From: Tridacna crocea
Taxonomy: Eukaryota > Mollusca > Bivalvia > Cardiida > Cardiidae
Length of the DNA stretch: 64,000 nt
Assembly: GCA_943736015.1 (NCBI GenBank)
Contig: OX031073.1
Location: 23,525,210 to 23,589,209, forward strand
Direction: 5' to 3'
Both the position numbers and the translations under genes were made by a program. The notes below the pieces were generated by a model. The model ran no database searches and was not told the origin of the DNA. It worked only from the letters and a program-made list of their open reading frames with translations. Positions 10,557 to 21,504 of the stretch are shown piece after piece (within the stretch, counting starts at the first letter, position 1; each line of letters opens with the position of its first letter).

Positions 10557-11005
10557 TTAACTCTTTGCCAGACGACAAAATTGTAGACTGGCCCAAATTT
10601 AGAGTATTGGCAGACGACAAAATAAATCACCAAAAAATTGAAATTTGGTTCTAGGAAGGGAAGAAAACATTACGGGAAAAGGAGTAAATGCTGGTTAAGA
10701 GCATTTTCTCCTTTTCCCTCAATGGTTTTAACCCATTACCAAACCACAATATTTTTAGACTGGTTCAAATCAAAAGCATTTGCAGACAACAAAATAAAAG
10801 TGACTGAAAATTCAAAATTTGTTTTGTGAAGGGTAGAAAACATTGTGGGAAAAGGAGAAAATGCTGGTTACCACCATTTTCTCCTTTTCTCATAATGTTT
10901 TCTAAAGGCTACTTTCTCAGGGGCATCAAAAATAGGGATTGTGTGGTCATGGGTTAAAAGGCTTCTTTCACAGGGCCATTTAAAGTAATGATTGTGTAAT
11001 AAAGC
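10557..11005 (-). mobile_element. TPM-A copy split by a nested TPM
   Basis: R arm and core at 10557-10731, the missing L arm at 10958-11005 (AAGGCTTCTTTCACAGGGCC ... GATTGTGTAATAAAG). Between them sits a complete TPM at 10728-10957 bordered by TTAA on both sides. Removing it and one TTAA restores a continuous TPM. Confidence 0.85.
10728..10957 (-). mobile_element. TPM-A copy nested inside another TPM
   Basis: TTAACCCATTACCAAACCAC to GTCATGGGTTAA. Core centre GCTGGTTACCACC. Inserted at a TTAA of the older copy, giving a direct read-out of the TTAA duplication. Confidence 0.9.
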
Positions 11006-11061
11006 ATAAAAAAATGAACTACCCATAAAGTTGAATTATTTTCAACTCATTATATTTGCAG

Positions 11062-11278
11062 GCTATTGGGACAGGTATAATGCACCACATAATCAACAAG
11101 CATGAATGGGTTTTAGGCCACAGGGATTACACCAAGAACCACTGTCTTCATGGACCCCTTCAAGATCAGGAGAGAATTGGCTGCATCCAGTAAAACATGC
11201 ATCCACCCTAAAAGACCTTGCCAAAATTGTATTTTACGAGAGACTTTTTAATCAGAAACCCAAGTATCTGAATTTCAG
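11062..11278 (+). other. Exon 4 of the decayed gene
   Basis: Acceptor TATATTTGCAG, phase 0, matching exon 3. AIGTGIMHHIINKHEWVLGH, then CLHGPLQDQERIG. The frame shifts at 11168-11178 into ENWLHPVKHASTLKDLAKIV and ERLFNQKPKYLNF, ending at donor TTTCAG|GTAAAA. Confidence 0.5.
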
Positions 11279-11474
11279 GTAAAATACATAAAGACAAAGC
11301 TATCAAAATTTGTATTGGTTAGTCAGTGTTCCACATCATCTCTTCATTTTTTTCATTTGCTTTTTTTGGCTCGTGCACTAATCAATGCCTTGGGTTTTCC
11401 TTTTATAAGTATTTTGTACAACATTCTACAAAAGCCACTGGTTGCTTTCCCTCTCAAACATCTTCAAAGCGATG

Positions 11475-11701
11475 TTAACCCATTACCACACAATCCCTAC
11501 TTTTGACACCCTGAGAAAGAAGCCTTTAGAAAACATTGTGGGAAAAGGAGAAAATGCTGGTAACCAGCATTTTCTCCTTTTCCCACAGTGTTTTCTACTC
11601 TTCTCAGAATAAATTTCTATTTTTTAGTCATCTTTATTTTGTCGTCTGCGAATGCTTTGAATTTGGACCAGTCTAAAATTTTCTCGTGTGGTAAAGAGTT
11701 A
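11475..11701 (+). mobile_element. TPM-A copy, full length
   Basis: TTAACCCATTACCACACAAT start; centre GCTGGTAACCAGC; ends GGTAAAGAGTTAG, the last base of TTAA mutated. Confidence 0.9.
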
Positions 11702-11745
11702 GTAGGAGTGGGATGAAATGTATTGCAGTTACCTCTATCAGACCT

Positions 11746-11972
11746 TTAACCCTTTCCCAAACGACAAATTTTGGACTCTTCCAAACTGAAAGAGTTTGCA
11801 GACGACAATTTTAGATTTTGAGAAAATGGCAGAAAGTTCTCAAAAAGGGTAGAAAACACTGTGGGAAAAGAGAAATGGCTCTTTACGAGCAATTTTTCCT
11901 TTTCCCACAGTGGTTTCAAAAGACTTTTACTGCAGACACGTAAAAACCAGCGCTTGTTTGGGAAAGGGTTAA
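11746..11972 (-). mobile_element. TPM-B copy, full length
   Basis: TTAACCCTTTCCCAAACGAC to GGGAAAGGGTTAA. The left half of the core reads GGCTCTTTACGAGC, a diverged B centre. L arm contains CTGCAGACACGTAAAAACC. Confidence 0.85.
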
Positions 11973-12082
11973 AAAAATGCTGAGGTCAGAATTAATGTAT
12001 TCAGACTTTATTATTCTTTGCATAGAGGTAAATTTCTTGTCAACTTGTTCCAGGAATACATAGTTCTGTATCCGACAGTCTA

Positions 12083-12245
12083 TGTTAACAACTTTGACAG
12101 AGATACCTTTAGAGAAAGTTATGTGGAAAAAAAGGAGAAAATTCTGGTTATCAGTATTTTCTTCCTTTTTCACAACAATTTTGTACCATTTTCCAGTTTG
12201 AGCCACAGGAAAACTGTACTGCAGATATTCTCAGTCTGGTTAAGT
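12083..12245 (+). repeat. TPM-A remnant
   Basis: TTAACAACTTTGACAGAG, decayed core with ATTCTGGTTATCAGTATTTT, R arm reduced to CAGTCTGGTTAAG. Confidence 0.5.
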
Positions 12246-12550
12246 CTATAACAAGATTCATCTGGAAGGTTTTATGATGAAAAAGGGGCCATAGCCACAG
12301 TAATGAACTTGAAATCTTCATTAAATAAACTTTATTCTTTTATTTTCAAGACAATTATTTTTGTAACAACAACACAATTATACATGTATTTACAAAAGGG
12401 GCCCATGGCCCTGAAGTGCTCACCAAAGTAAAATGTAATGGATTCTGTTAGGGCCAAAAATGTGACTTTTAGATTGAACATGGTTTTCACAGATTTTTCA
12501 ATTGACATACATGTACTCTGTAGCTCATTTAAAACTTCTGAAAAATATCA

Positions 12551-12785
12551 TTAACTCATTACCAATAGCAAACAACAAAATCTTAGATTTGTCCAAATTG
12601 AAAGCATTTGCAGATGACAAAATAAAAGTGACTGAAAATTTGAAACCTGTTTTGTGAAGGATAGAAAATGTTGTGGGAAAAGGAAAAAATGCTGGTTAAC
12701 TACATTTTCTCCTTTTTTTTACAATGTTTTTTAAAGGCTTCTTTCTCATGGGCATCAAAAGAAGGGATTGTGTGGTAATGGGCTA
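12551..12785 (-). mobile_element. TPM-A copy
   Basis: TTAACTCATTACCAATAGC R arm; core diverged on its right side (CTGGTTAACTACATTTTC); closes GTGTGGTAATGGGCTAA. Confidence 0.8.
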
Positions 12786-13010
12786 AGAACAAAATAATTA
12801 ATTCCACAATTATCGGACTGAATAGGGTGCATATAGAGTGGACTCCAGGTTTTTCTAATATTTGTTCCAGTAAGGTTCTTTGTGACATGACATAAAACTT
12901 GGAAGATCATTTGCTATGGGCTATTTTTCCAAAGCTTTTTCCCTAAGTTCATCTTGTTTTAAATGCCTAATACAAGCCCACCATGTGACTGTGATAAAAA
13001 CTGAAATTCA

Positions 13011-13235
13011 AGTCTTTACCATACACCAACAGTTTAGGCTCATCCAAATTTTAAGCATTTGCAGACAAGAAAATAATTGTCATTGAACATTTAAGATTTA
13101 TTTTAGGAATTGTAAAATACATTGTGGGAAAAGGAGAAAATGCTAATAACCAGCATTTTCTCCTTTTCCACAATGTTTTAAAAAGGCTTTTTTCACAGAC
13201 TGATGAAAATCAGGGATGGTATGGTAAAGGCTTAA
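13011..13235 (-). mobile_element. TPM-A copy, diverged
   Basis: R arm CATCCAAATTTTAAGCATTT; centre GCTAATAACCAGC; ends GGTAAAGGCTTAA. Confidence 0.75.
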
Positions 13236-13895
13236 TTTACTGTACAGAAGTAAGTTATACCCATACTTCATATACATTTTGATTATATATATACATTTAT
13301 AGCATTTTTTGTTTGTTTGTTAGGGATGCATTTTTATGAAAAACAATTAAGTGTGTGGTTAGCAGAAGCAGACTTACTGAATTGTACGAACAACAATATA
13401 CATGCAAATAAGTGCCTCTAGGCATCACTGTACAGGAACATTCCACCCTATCCTTGCTTGTGTTGCAGGATGATTCTGATGTGAGGTAGAATAGAAAGAT
13501 AAACTTTTCAAAGCATATCACTTTGACAAAAGTCTGCCTTTCAGTTTTACACAAACTCATTTGTCTCAATATTTTAAGTTGCCTTGGGGCTCACTTCTGC
13601 ATGCTGCTGGTTATAATTCTATCAAAGCCCATCAATTTACTGTACATATTGTAAACAAATAAAAGAAACATTTTCACCTAGTCCCTTACATGTATATGGC
13701 ATTTTTATGGCATTAACACAGTCCAATATTTGATTGGCTGGTACTGATCTGCATAGTCTCAGAAAACATAATTTTAGTTCAGCATTTCTTTAGATACAAA
13801 ATGAATTTTAAAAAAGGGCAGCCACTGAAGACCAAAGTAAAAATTATTGCATAAATGGATTTCTCATATCAAATACTTCCTTTTATCTGTACCTT
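13236..13895. other. Unexplained stretch
   Basis: A short TATATATA tract near 13283-13292 and otherwise unique-looking AT-rich DNA. No exon recognised. Confidence 0.45.
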
Positions 13896-14128
13896 TTAAC
13901 CCTTTACCCAACAATCCCTGGTTTTTACGACACCAAGATACATGTAGAAACCTTTTGAAAACATTGCCGGAAAAGAAGAAAAAGCTCGTAACCAGCATTT
14001 TCTCTTTTTTCTGTAATGTTTACTACCCTGCTGTCAACAAATTCAATTATTGGGTTATGCTTATCTGGCATCTGCAAGTGCTTTCACTTTGGACCAGTCT
14101 AAAATTTTGTTGTGTGGTCAAGAGTTAA
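13896..14128 (+). mobile_element. TPM-A copy, diverged
   Basis: TTAACCCTTTACCCAACAAT; core half GCTCGTAACCAGC is asymmetric (A/B hybrid centre); R arm ends GGTCAAGAGTTAA. Confidence 0.8.
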
Positions 14129-14339
14129 CTCATATGATTGTTTTATTTCACAATTACAGACAAAAATTGAAAAAGGAAATCACATGATCATTATACGTTT
14201 TGTTTTGTTGAACCTGCTTGACTTGCATGAAATTTATGTACATATAAAAATTTCTTAAATGTCAGTATTTTCTCATTTTTTTCGACAGCATTTCAATTAG
14301 TATTTTTCCTTAGAGTATGAAAGGCTTACTTGTAAACGC

Positions 14340-14558
14340 TTAACTCTTTACCAAACGACAAAATGTTGGACTAGTCCAAACTGAAAGCATTTGCAAACGA
14401 CAATAAATGTGAATAAAAAACTGATTTCTGATTATGGAAGGGTAGAAAATATTGTGGGAAAATGAAAAAATGCTGGTTACTAGCATTTTCTCTTTTCCCC
14501 ACAATGTTTACAAAGGCTTCTTTCTTTCAAAAGACGGAATTGTGTGGTAATGGGTTAA
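14340..14558 (-). mobile_element. TPM-A copy
   Basis: TTAACTCTTTACCAAACGAC; centre GCTGGTTACTAGC; ends GGTAATGGGTTAA. Confidence 0.85.
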
Positions 14559-14699
14559 ACCCTTGCAGGTATGAACCCAAAATATTGTCCATAGGATTTT
14601 GTCCCTTTTCTGCCACACTCAACATGATGGAATCGGGACATGATTTGAAGTTCCAAGAGGCCCATGCATCCAAAGAGTGAACTGGGTATATGCATAAAA

Positions 14700-15215
14700 T
14701 CAGTTGGCTTTATTTCAGTTTCCCCGTGGGGTCCCGGGGTTTTTTACTGTATAGAATAGGACCTCGGCCTTTCCCTATGGCATGTCGTAGAAGGCGACTA
14801 AAATTAGAGACAAACGGCTGCTTTCCTCGTAATTCGTAGGATTGCAGCAGGCTGGGTAGTTCTTATTCCAAATCCTATATTTTTTTTCTTGATGTAAATA
14901 GGGTTTGGAATGGGAATCAGTTGGCCTGTTGGACCCCGTGTGGTTTAATCGGGGGGTATAAGAATAAACCACTGCAGTCCCGCGATCGTCACATCTGCCA
15001 TTTCATCTGGCGGAACAAAAGTGACAGCATGCATGTCGTAAAAGGCGACAAAAGGGGCATCATTTTGTGTTTCATCCATTCCTCATTTATCATGTTTGTC
15101 TTATGTTGTTGCACATGTATGTTATTTTCACCTCGCATTATTGTTTACTAAGTAAGTGCGCCCAATATGACCTAAGTTGTCGACGGGCCTTAAAACGCTA
15201 TTCATTTATTCATTC
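14700..15215. repeat. Dispersed-repeat-like block with ATTC tail
   Basis: GC-richer than its surroundings. The motif ATGTCGTAGAAGGCGACTAA recurs as ATGTCGTAAAAGGCGACAAA 250 bp on, and the block ends GGGCCTTAAAACGCTATTC followed by ATTC reiterations, like the 3' end of a non-LTR retroelement or SINE. No reverse transcriptase frame is visible. The class is a guess. Confidence 0.4.
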
Positions 15216-15699
15216 ATTATTTCAGTCATCTCCATCCTCCCCCAGGTCCTCGTCTAGGAAAACCAGAATGTAGCGCCTGAAAAGCCTGCCCATGGCCAGA
15301 ACTCCCTAGTCTAATATAAGTGTTTCGAATCACTGGAAAAAGAAAAATGCATAAACATCAACCATGCTCTGGCAAAATGTGGCTAAATGCACCTCTGTGA
15401 TGCATTGTACCAAGCAAGTAACCACATAATATGAGACCCATAAAATTGACTTTGCCTTACAAGTAACCAACTAATTTGTTTACATGGTCCTTTCATATGC
15501 ATAAATTGACAGATGGTATAAAACTTCTATGTCAAAAAGTTACCTTGTAATTTTGACTAGTTTGGCATGCTTTCTCATTTCCTTTTACAGAAAAGTTATA
15601 CACAGCAATATTTCTTTGCAACAATGGAAAATATTTTATGGTGAAAATGAATAATAATTACAGGAGATAGGGTTAGGAAACAGTAGTCACCAACATAAT

Positions 15700-15775
15700 T
15701 ATAAGCTTTTTCCAATTGTTTTCAAAAGCTTTTTTTTTCTTCAAAGTTACTTAAACACAGGACTATATAGTAAGA
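15700..15775 (-). repeat. TPM L-arm remnant
   Basis: CAATTGTTTTCAAAAGC then AAACACAGGACTATATAGTA: half-element without core or R arm. Confidence 0.4.
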
Positions 15776-15864
15776 GGGCCAATGGGTTTTGAAGCTAGAC
15801 ATGGAAAGAAAGTTGAACCATATCCTCTTCTTATAACATGTAACTTGTAGCCTCAACACATTGT

Positions 15865-16092
15865 TTAACACTTTCCCAAACAATCCCTGGGTTTCACATC
15901 CCTGAGAAAGTGGCCTTTTGAAGAAAAAACAATAGGGGTAAAGAAGAAAATGCAGGTAACTAGAATTTTCTCCTTTTCCCACAATGTTTTCTTGCCTCCT
16001 AAAATAGTTATCAGTTTTTGAGTCACATTAGTCGTCGAAAATCCTTCCCATTTGGACAAGTGTAAAATTATGCAGTTTGGTAAAGACTTTAA
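15865..16092 (+). mobile_element. TPM-A copy, diverged
   Basis: TTAACACTTTCCCAAACAAT; core half GCAGGTAACTAGAATTTTC; ends GGTAAAGACTTTAA. Confidence 0.8.
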
Positions 16093-16553
16093 ACGATGGG
16101 GTCGCCTCCGGTTCATATTAAATGTCTAAATAATCGTAAATATTGAAAGCAGCTCAGCGCAAACGTCCCATTGTTGACAAGTTTGGCTTAGTGATAGTTC
16201 TGCATCGGTAACGGGGTAAGTCACAAATAACCCGGTTCTATTCGACATATGACTGACGTGTCATGCAACGGATTTTTCAATCAACGTTTTCAGTCTGGTT
16301 AGAATACAGAAATATAGCTCAAAGTACGTTACAATGAAGGCCTCAAATGTAAAATTAATAATCCAAACAGTCAAAGTAGGTCACGCTCACCAGAACTCGC
16401 TCGACATTCATGATTTTGCAAATATTAATCAACTTTTCAGTTGAATAGTTTAAAAATCAGTAAAAACTTATTCGAAGACGTGTATCTTACATAAAAATTT
16501 ATCATAATCGCGAAAAAACAGTAAAATGACAAAGCTACATGTATGATACTTAC
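16093..16553. other. Unique-looking sequence next to a possible minus-strand first exon
   Basis: Locally richer in CG dinucleotides than the flanking repeats. If the exon at 16554-16571 is real, this is the start of its first intron. Confidence 0.4.
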
Positions 16554-16571
16554 CGTAGACGAAGACGCCAT
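16554..16571 (-). CDS. Possible first coding exon (MASSST) of a minus-strand gene
   Basis: On the minus strand, AGAAAATGGCGTCTTCGTCT followed by ACG|GTAAGT is a start codon in good context, six codons and a consensus donor. The flanks, about 16100-16760, lack repeats and hold more CG than the rest, which suits a promoter and 5' end. No following exon was recognised to the left. Short length makes chance plausible. Confidence 0.3.
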
Positions 16572-16839
16572 TTTCTCTGTCGAATTTCTTCAGGTGGTAG
16601 GGGCGTATGCAAATTACATCGTATCCGACTCTAGGCGGAAACCAACGACGATTTTCCGTGACGCATCGCTATTGTTTACCCCTGCTATCGTCAGCCAGTT
16701 TTCTTTTGACCAATTTTCGGTTTCTAATATGATTCTACGTGTTTCTTTTTTTCAATTACCTGACATATGTCAGTAATTTATCCATGTTTACTCAAAGGAC
16801 CGATTTATTTAGATGAAATTTTAACAGCATTTTTGCTTA

Positions 16840-17005
16840 GCGGCTGTAGCCATGCATCTTTAAGGAAAGACTCCTGGAGTTACTTCTTCTTGAAAATGGT
16901 AGTAACTCCTTTTCCTACAGTTTATACCTTGTATTTGGAGCTATATGCATGCAAATGCCTTCATTTTGGGCAAGTAAGAAATATTGTTGTCTGGTATTAT
17001 TTATT
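16840..17005 (+). repeat. Highly diverged TPM remnant
   Basis: TTAAGGAAAGACTCC, a TTGAAAATGGTAGTAACTCC core relic, and an R arm reduced to GCAAATGCCTTCATTTTGGG then TATTGTTGTCTGGTATT. Confidence 0.4.
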
Positions 17006-17441
17006 ACAAGAGTTGAGTGATGCAGGAGGAAAAGAAGCAGTTGATTGTCACAAGAAGTTATTTTTCCTTGCATTCAGATGTTTTTAACCTTATATGATCA
17101 GTATTTTTGTCTTGATGGGTACTGGAATAGGGAGTCCAGGGATAACTTTTTAAACTGAATGATGAGAAAATTAATGAACTGTGGCTCAAATGATGAGATG
17201 TTCATTTGAAAAGGCACCTAGGTTTTAAACAAAAGGCTTAGGGAATCTCTACAATGAGAATGGCATAATTCTTTAAGTAATTCGGGGAAAGGGCAGTTTT
17301 ACACCAGTTTAAATCACTTTTAAATGTAGAATTGTACTTATCTTTCGATCTGCCATTCTATTTAAGGAAAGCATTAGCAAAATTTCGCTGCTCGGATCAC
17401 AATTTAAATATCGCTATGTGCGTCTTGCTGACCTTTTGCGA

Positions 17442-17503
17442 ACAGTGTAGATCAAGATCAGACTTCACAGAATATGCAGTCTGATCTTGGATCTATACTG
17501 TCC
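17442..17503. repeat. GPE palindrome copy
   Basis: CAGTGTAGATCAAGATCAGA, loop, TGCAGTCTGATCTTGGATC and TATACTGTCC: the longest arms of the family, showing the outer CAGTGTAGATC / GATCTACACTG ends. Confidence 0.75.
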
Positions 17504-18040
17504 GATAAGGAGACATTGTTCTACCAAAACATTCTTTTGAAATAGCGTCACTCAGGTTTTTACGATCAAAATTAAAAATTTCATTTAGGTTACTTAGCAG
17601 GATAAGGATTATAAAGGGATAATATGTGATCAGACTTAATGTCGAGTTTATAACTTTCATAATAATTTGTATAGTAAATCATGCAGAAAATGCATGAGTG
17701 ATGCAGATTGAGTAGTCTTCATGAAAAGATCAGATACACATGAAAGTGTGACCCGTCACACGAAAAGGCACAATGTGAAAATTTTTTACATCAATTTGAT
17801 GGAAGCAGATCAAAGATACTGTGCAGGTCAATTGAAGTTGATGGTTCAAAAATGATTGTGTCGTAAGGTAGAATGTTCACTAAATATCATACAAAAAAAT
17901 CATAAAAGTGAAAAGTGTGGAGGCTCGTCAGCCTGCACAATCCGCGCAGTCTGACTATAGGGTTGACACTTTTCGCAGTTCCCAGATGGTCCCTTTTTCC
18001 CTAACAGGTCACAAATCATTCATCTTTTACACTAGTTTTG
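17504..18040. other. Unexplained stretch
   Basis: A GPE-like half motif (CGCGCAGTCTGAC) near 17943; otherwise no recognisable feature. Confidence 0.4.
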
Positions 18041-18218
18041 TGTGAAGTCTTTATCACATCATTCCAAACTATGGAACAAATGATCCCGAGGAAATCGTCT
18101 TTTGAAAACCTTGTTGGAAGAAGAGAAAAAGCTAGTATAATCAGCATTTTCTCCTTTTCCCATAAGGTTAGACAAATTTCATTGTTTCAAAAACATGGGA
18201 TTATGATGTAAAAGGTTA
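18041..18218 (+). repeat. TPM-A remnant
   Basis: GTCTTTATCACATCATTCC L-arm relic, GTCTTTTGAAAACCTTGTTG, CAGCATTTTCTCCTTTTCCC; the R arm is largely lost. Confidence 0.5.
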
Positions 18219-18431
18219 CACCACAACAAACAACATCAATTTTAATTTTGCCCTGCATGAATAAACAAACAAACGACAGCTTCACAATTTGTGCAAATTT
18301 TAGGTTTCCTTATGTGTTTTATGTGTTTCCTCCAAAAGTTAAGTTTTCTACCTCTGCTTTTTCATCAATTATATAAAGTGTCATTAATGAATCAATGAAT
18401 TATTAAAGCTATTTTGTAACATCTTCATTCA

Positions 18432-18660
18432 TTAACCCTTTACCAAACAACGGAATTTTAGACTGGTCCAAATTGAAAGCACCTGCAGACTACAAAATAA
18501 ACATAACTCAAAAATTGCAATTTGTTTCCAGCAGGGTAGAAAACATTGTTGGAAAAGGAGAAAATGCTGGTTACCAGCATTTTCTCCTTTCCCCACAATG
18601 TTTTCAAAAGGCTTCTATCTCAGGGTCTTAAAAACCAGGGATTGTTTGGTAAAGGGTTAA
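18432..18660 (-). mobile_element. TPM-A copy, full length
   Basis: TTAACCCTTTACCAAACAAC to GGTAAAGGGTTAA; centre GCTGGTTACCAGC. The L arm is the CCAGGGATTGTTTGG variant. Confidence 0.9.
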
Positions 18661-18678
18661 TTAAGATAAAAGACTTTT

Positions 18679-18697
18679 TTTTTGGGGGGGGGGGGGC
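18679..18697. repeat. Poly-G run
   Basis: A T run followed by a long G run, prone to sequencing and assembly error. Confidence 0.85.
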
Positions 18698-18727
18698 AGA
18701 ATCAGTATCTTACTCACTGTCTCAGAC

Positions 18728-18956
18728 ATAAACTCTGTACCAAACAACAAAATTTTAGGTTTGTCTCAATTCAAAGCATTTGACAATATGTACATGTGAA
18801 TCAAAAACTAAAATCCGTTTTTGGAAGGGTAGAAAACATAGTATGGAAAGGGGAAAATGCTTGTTACCCTCAGCATATTCTTCTTTTCCCAGATTTTTTT
18901 TTCAGAAGGCTTTTTTCCGAGTCGTTAAAAGTCCGCATTGTGTAGTAAAGAGTTAA
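18728..18956 (-). mobile_element. TPM-A copy, diverged
   Basis: CTCTGTACCAAACAACAAAA start; centre altered (GCTTGTTACCCTCAGC); ends GTAGTAAAGAGTTAA. Confidence 0.75.
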
Positions 18957-20560
18957 AGGAAGTTACATTTACTAGAATGAAACAAGGTGGTTGGTAGATT
19001 GGTAAAGAAGGTATTTACACCTCACCTTTCCCAACAGCCCAATTCTATGTTTATCATAATGGTGTATGCCATTTTGCATGTAACCTGATCTGTTCTACAT
19101 ACTGTCTTCATATAGCTTCTCTCTGTGTTGTTTCTGCTCGGTTCTGAGAGTTCAAGGTGCTATTTATGTCCAGGCAGGGAAAAAAATAAATGAAACATTG
19201 TAAGAAAACCACTTTCGAAAAACAAGAAACCAAGAATTGTGTCTGTGAGTTAAACATATCATTGGAATTTTTCTGTGAATTAAGTAGAAGAACGTAGAGA
19301 ACATTATTCTTGTTCCATTGAGGGATACTGGAATACATTCAGGTAAGGTTATGATTTGTTTGATGGGTAAAAGGGGTTAGTTGTTGATAAATTGTTGTCT
19401 ATATAAAACTTGTAAATGTATAGTCATCAGTCTCATCAATGATTAATTGTTTGATCTAATTTATCAACCAGTGAAAAAGCTGGATTTAACATTATTCTCA
19501 ATAATGAGATGCTTCGGTGATTTTTTTTTCATATTTGGACATTTATTGTGCACCATACCAGATGTGACCAATCGAAAAGTAACATCGCCTATGGGGACAG
19601 TTATCTGTACTAGGTTTAATAAGCAAACCTTTGTAATGTGGGCCTTAAGCTTTACATTGGCATGGAACTGTAACCTAGCAATAAATCTAATATATTGTTA
19701 TATGCAAAATATTAGATTATATTGCATAATTGTCCAAACTTCCCTTTTTCCTCACAAGAAATTACTCTTTCTTGGAGATCTACTTTTGTCAAGTCTATTA
19801 TGTTTTAATACAGAGGATTTTGATGCAGTTTGGCATTTTTATCCCAATTGTTAAGATTTACTGGACATGTTTTTACACCTTCTAGATTTAATCATTTAGT
19901 TTCTTTTATCAATCAAGTCTGCTTTGTTTGCTCTTAGCACCTTTGACTTTGGAATGTTAAGATCTATTCTTTTGTCACCATATTTGATTAGGTGTGAAAC
20001 CATAGCTTGCCTCTGGTGAAACCCTATGTTAATCACTTTATATCTATTGGTTAATTTCCCTTGTATATTTTATTGGTTACTTAAAATTGTAAAGTTTCAT
20101 TGGTCTAGTGACTATGTTTCTAAGTAATATAAAAAAAATGTAGTTTTTTATGTACAGAGACCTACTTTTAACTTTTAACTTTTTGACTTTTGACTTTTGA
20201 CATTACAGTTAGACACTTACACTTAATTAGACTAAATCAGGGAAACTTAGAAATCTAAACATAACTTTATCAGTGCTTGTCTAAATCTGAAAATGTTTTA
20301 AGTTCAATAAATAAAATAATATTGAAAGGTGATCCACAAATACTATATTAACTTAAATAAAGATATCAATATGGAACTGGACTTGGACTTCAGTGTTGTT
20401 TCTTAAATAATCAGGGACTTGGATCCCTGACCTTGCAAACACGTTTTTATGTGAATCTTGTGGCTGAGGGCCAAGACTGCCTCTACCTAACTGTTAGAAA
20501 GTTGATTCCCCGACGACAGCAGCCGAGTGCCATTGGACCCTTGGTCACAGAACCAAGGCC
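18957..20560. other. Unexplained 1.6-kb stretch
   Basis: A 135-codon open frame at 19447-19854 (+) begins MFDLIYQPVKKLDLTLFSIM and is rich in Phe, Leu, Cys and Ile. I see no known domain and regard it as probably fortuitous in AT-rich DNA. TGACTTTTGACTTTTGAC near 20180-20200 is a short tandem reiteration. Confidence 0.4.
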
Positions 20561-20745
20561 GGTGTTTACGAGTCATTCTTAAGAACATTCTTGGTCTTTT
20601 TCTTAATATTTCATGATTGTGAAAGTGAACTTCTGATTGGCTAAACCATTTGGTTCAGCCAATCAGAAGTTCTGTTACTTTCACATTGATAAAATTCTGA
20701 AGACTAAGACTAAGAATGTTCTTAAGAAGGGTTGGTGAATATGGG
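20561..20745. repeat. Foldback element
   Basis: Inverted arms from CTTAAGAACATTCTTGGTC to TAAGAATGTTCTTAAG, with the inner pair CTTCTGATTGGCTAAACC / GGTTCAGCCAATCAGAAG at 20630-20669. About 90 bp per arm with almost no loop. A MITE-like foldback; no coding capacity. Confidence 0.8.
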
Positions 20746-21236
20746 CTCAGGTCTTGGGTTCAGAGCTGTATCAGAGAAGTACCTTCAAGAGCATTCAACT
20801 GTTTAACTCTTCTGTATAAACTAGTCGTTATTGAGTAACCAAAATGTAACACTCATGGTCAAATCAAGCAGTTGAATCGGACTGATGGAAAAGTGGCAAC
20901 TTTTAGGGTTCATATTGGTTAACAGTTCTTTAGAACATTTGTGGTCCTATTATCAAGAATTTTCTAGATTTGAAAGTTAAATGGGCAGACCAAATGGTGC
21001 AATCAGTCGGAAGTTGTGTATCTTCCTAAATCTAGAATAAGACCTTGGATGAAATTAAGGATGGATGATGAATTGAGGGACTGGACTAAAGACTGGTCCA
21101 GTGCTAGATGAAGGTAGACACCATCTCTAGGTATCATCGCTTATCTTTTACGAAAACATCTCGCAGACAATGTGGTCAAAGGTCAATGTGTAGCAGGGGA
21201 TTTTCCTTTTGATGTAGATGACTCTTTCATCACTCA
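20746..21236. other. Unexplained stretch
   Basis: No gene, repeat or RNA recognised. Confidence 0.4.
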
Positions 21237-21245
21237 GTTCGTAAG

Positions 21246-21504
21246 CATCCTCGGATACCCCGGGGTCTCCCTATTTGCTACGCTACATCGACCCCTGGGA
21301 CAATTAATTGAATTTCCCTCGCTTTACCGCTGGCCGAATGCTGGCTTTTCATTGGTTCCATCATCATTTTGTGATGGGCGAGTGGACTGTACGCTATGAC
21401 ATTTCGTATCGATTTTCGGCGACTGATTCAAAGTTTTATTAGTCAGTTGTCCCAGGGGTCGATGTAGCGTAGCAAATAGGGAGACCCCGGGGTATCCGAG
21501 GATG
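21246..21504 (-). mobile_element. Mutator-like MITE copy 2 (9-bp TSD)
   Basis: 259 bp; ends CATCCTCGGATACCCCGG and its inverse. Perfect 9-bp direct repeats GTTCGTAAG at 21237-21245 and 21505-21513. Interior inverted relative to copy 1 at 4567. The TIRs match those of copy 1 nearly perfectly. Confidence 0.94.

Larger units (their letters stand above)
8517..11278 (+). pseudogene. Decayed or misassembled four-exon gene of an uncharacterised animal family
   Basis: Four plus-strand blocks with splice-like borders encode a recognisable protein order: a basic N-terminus and a short helical domain (DRWNELKALKGFEGNTEVAH), a linker, then a domain with GVLMPWTKDIVNHFWFVCKM, IMHHIINKHEW, CLHGPL and WLHPVKHASTLKDLAKIVF. 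This pattern matches, from memory, a widespread uncharacterised family of aquatic invertebrates and fish, often annotated as P2X7-like; the function is not known. Two single-base frame breaks interrupt it: at 8610-8614 (a T run, TAG follows at 8616) and at 11168-11178 (TAA follows at 11191). Exon phases 2 and 0 agree across introns 1 and 3, but intron 2 does not join cleanly and a TPM sits in it. No C-terminal exon was found. It is either a pseudogene or a real gene damaged by homopolymer sequencing errors. Confidence 0.55.

Noticed and set aside
19447-19854. 135-codon open frame as a membrane protein gene
   Set aside because: Hydrophobic composition follows from T-rich DNA; no domain, codon pattern or gene context supports it.
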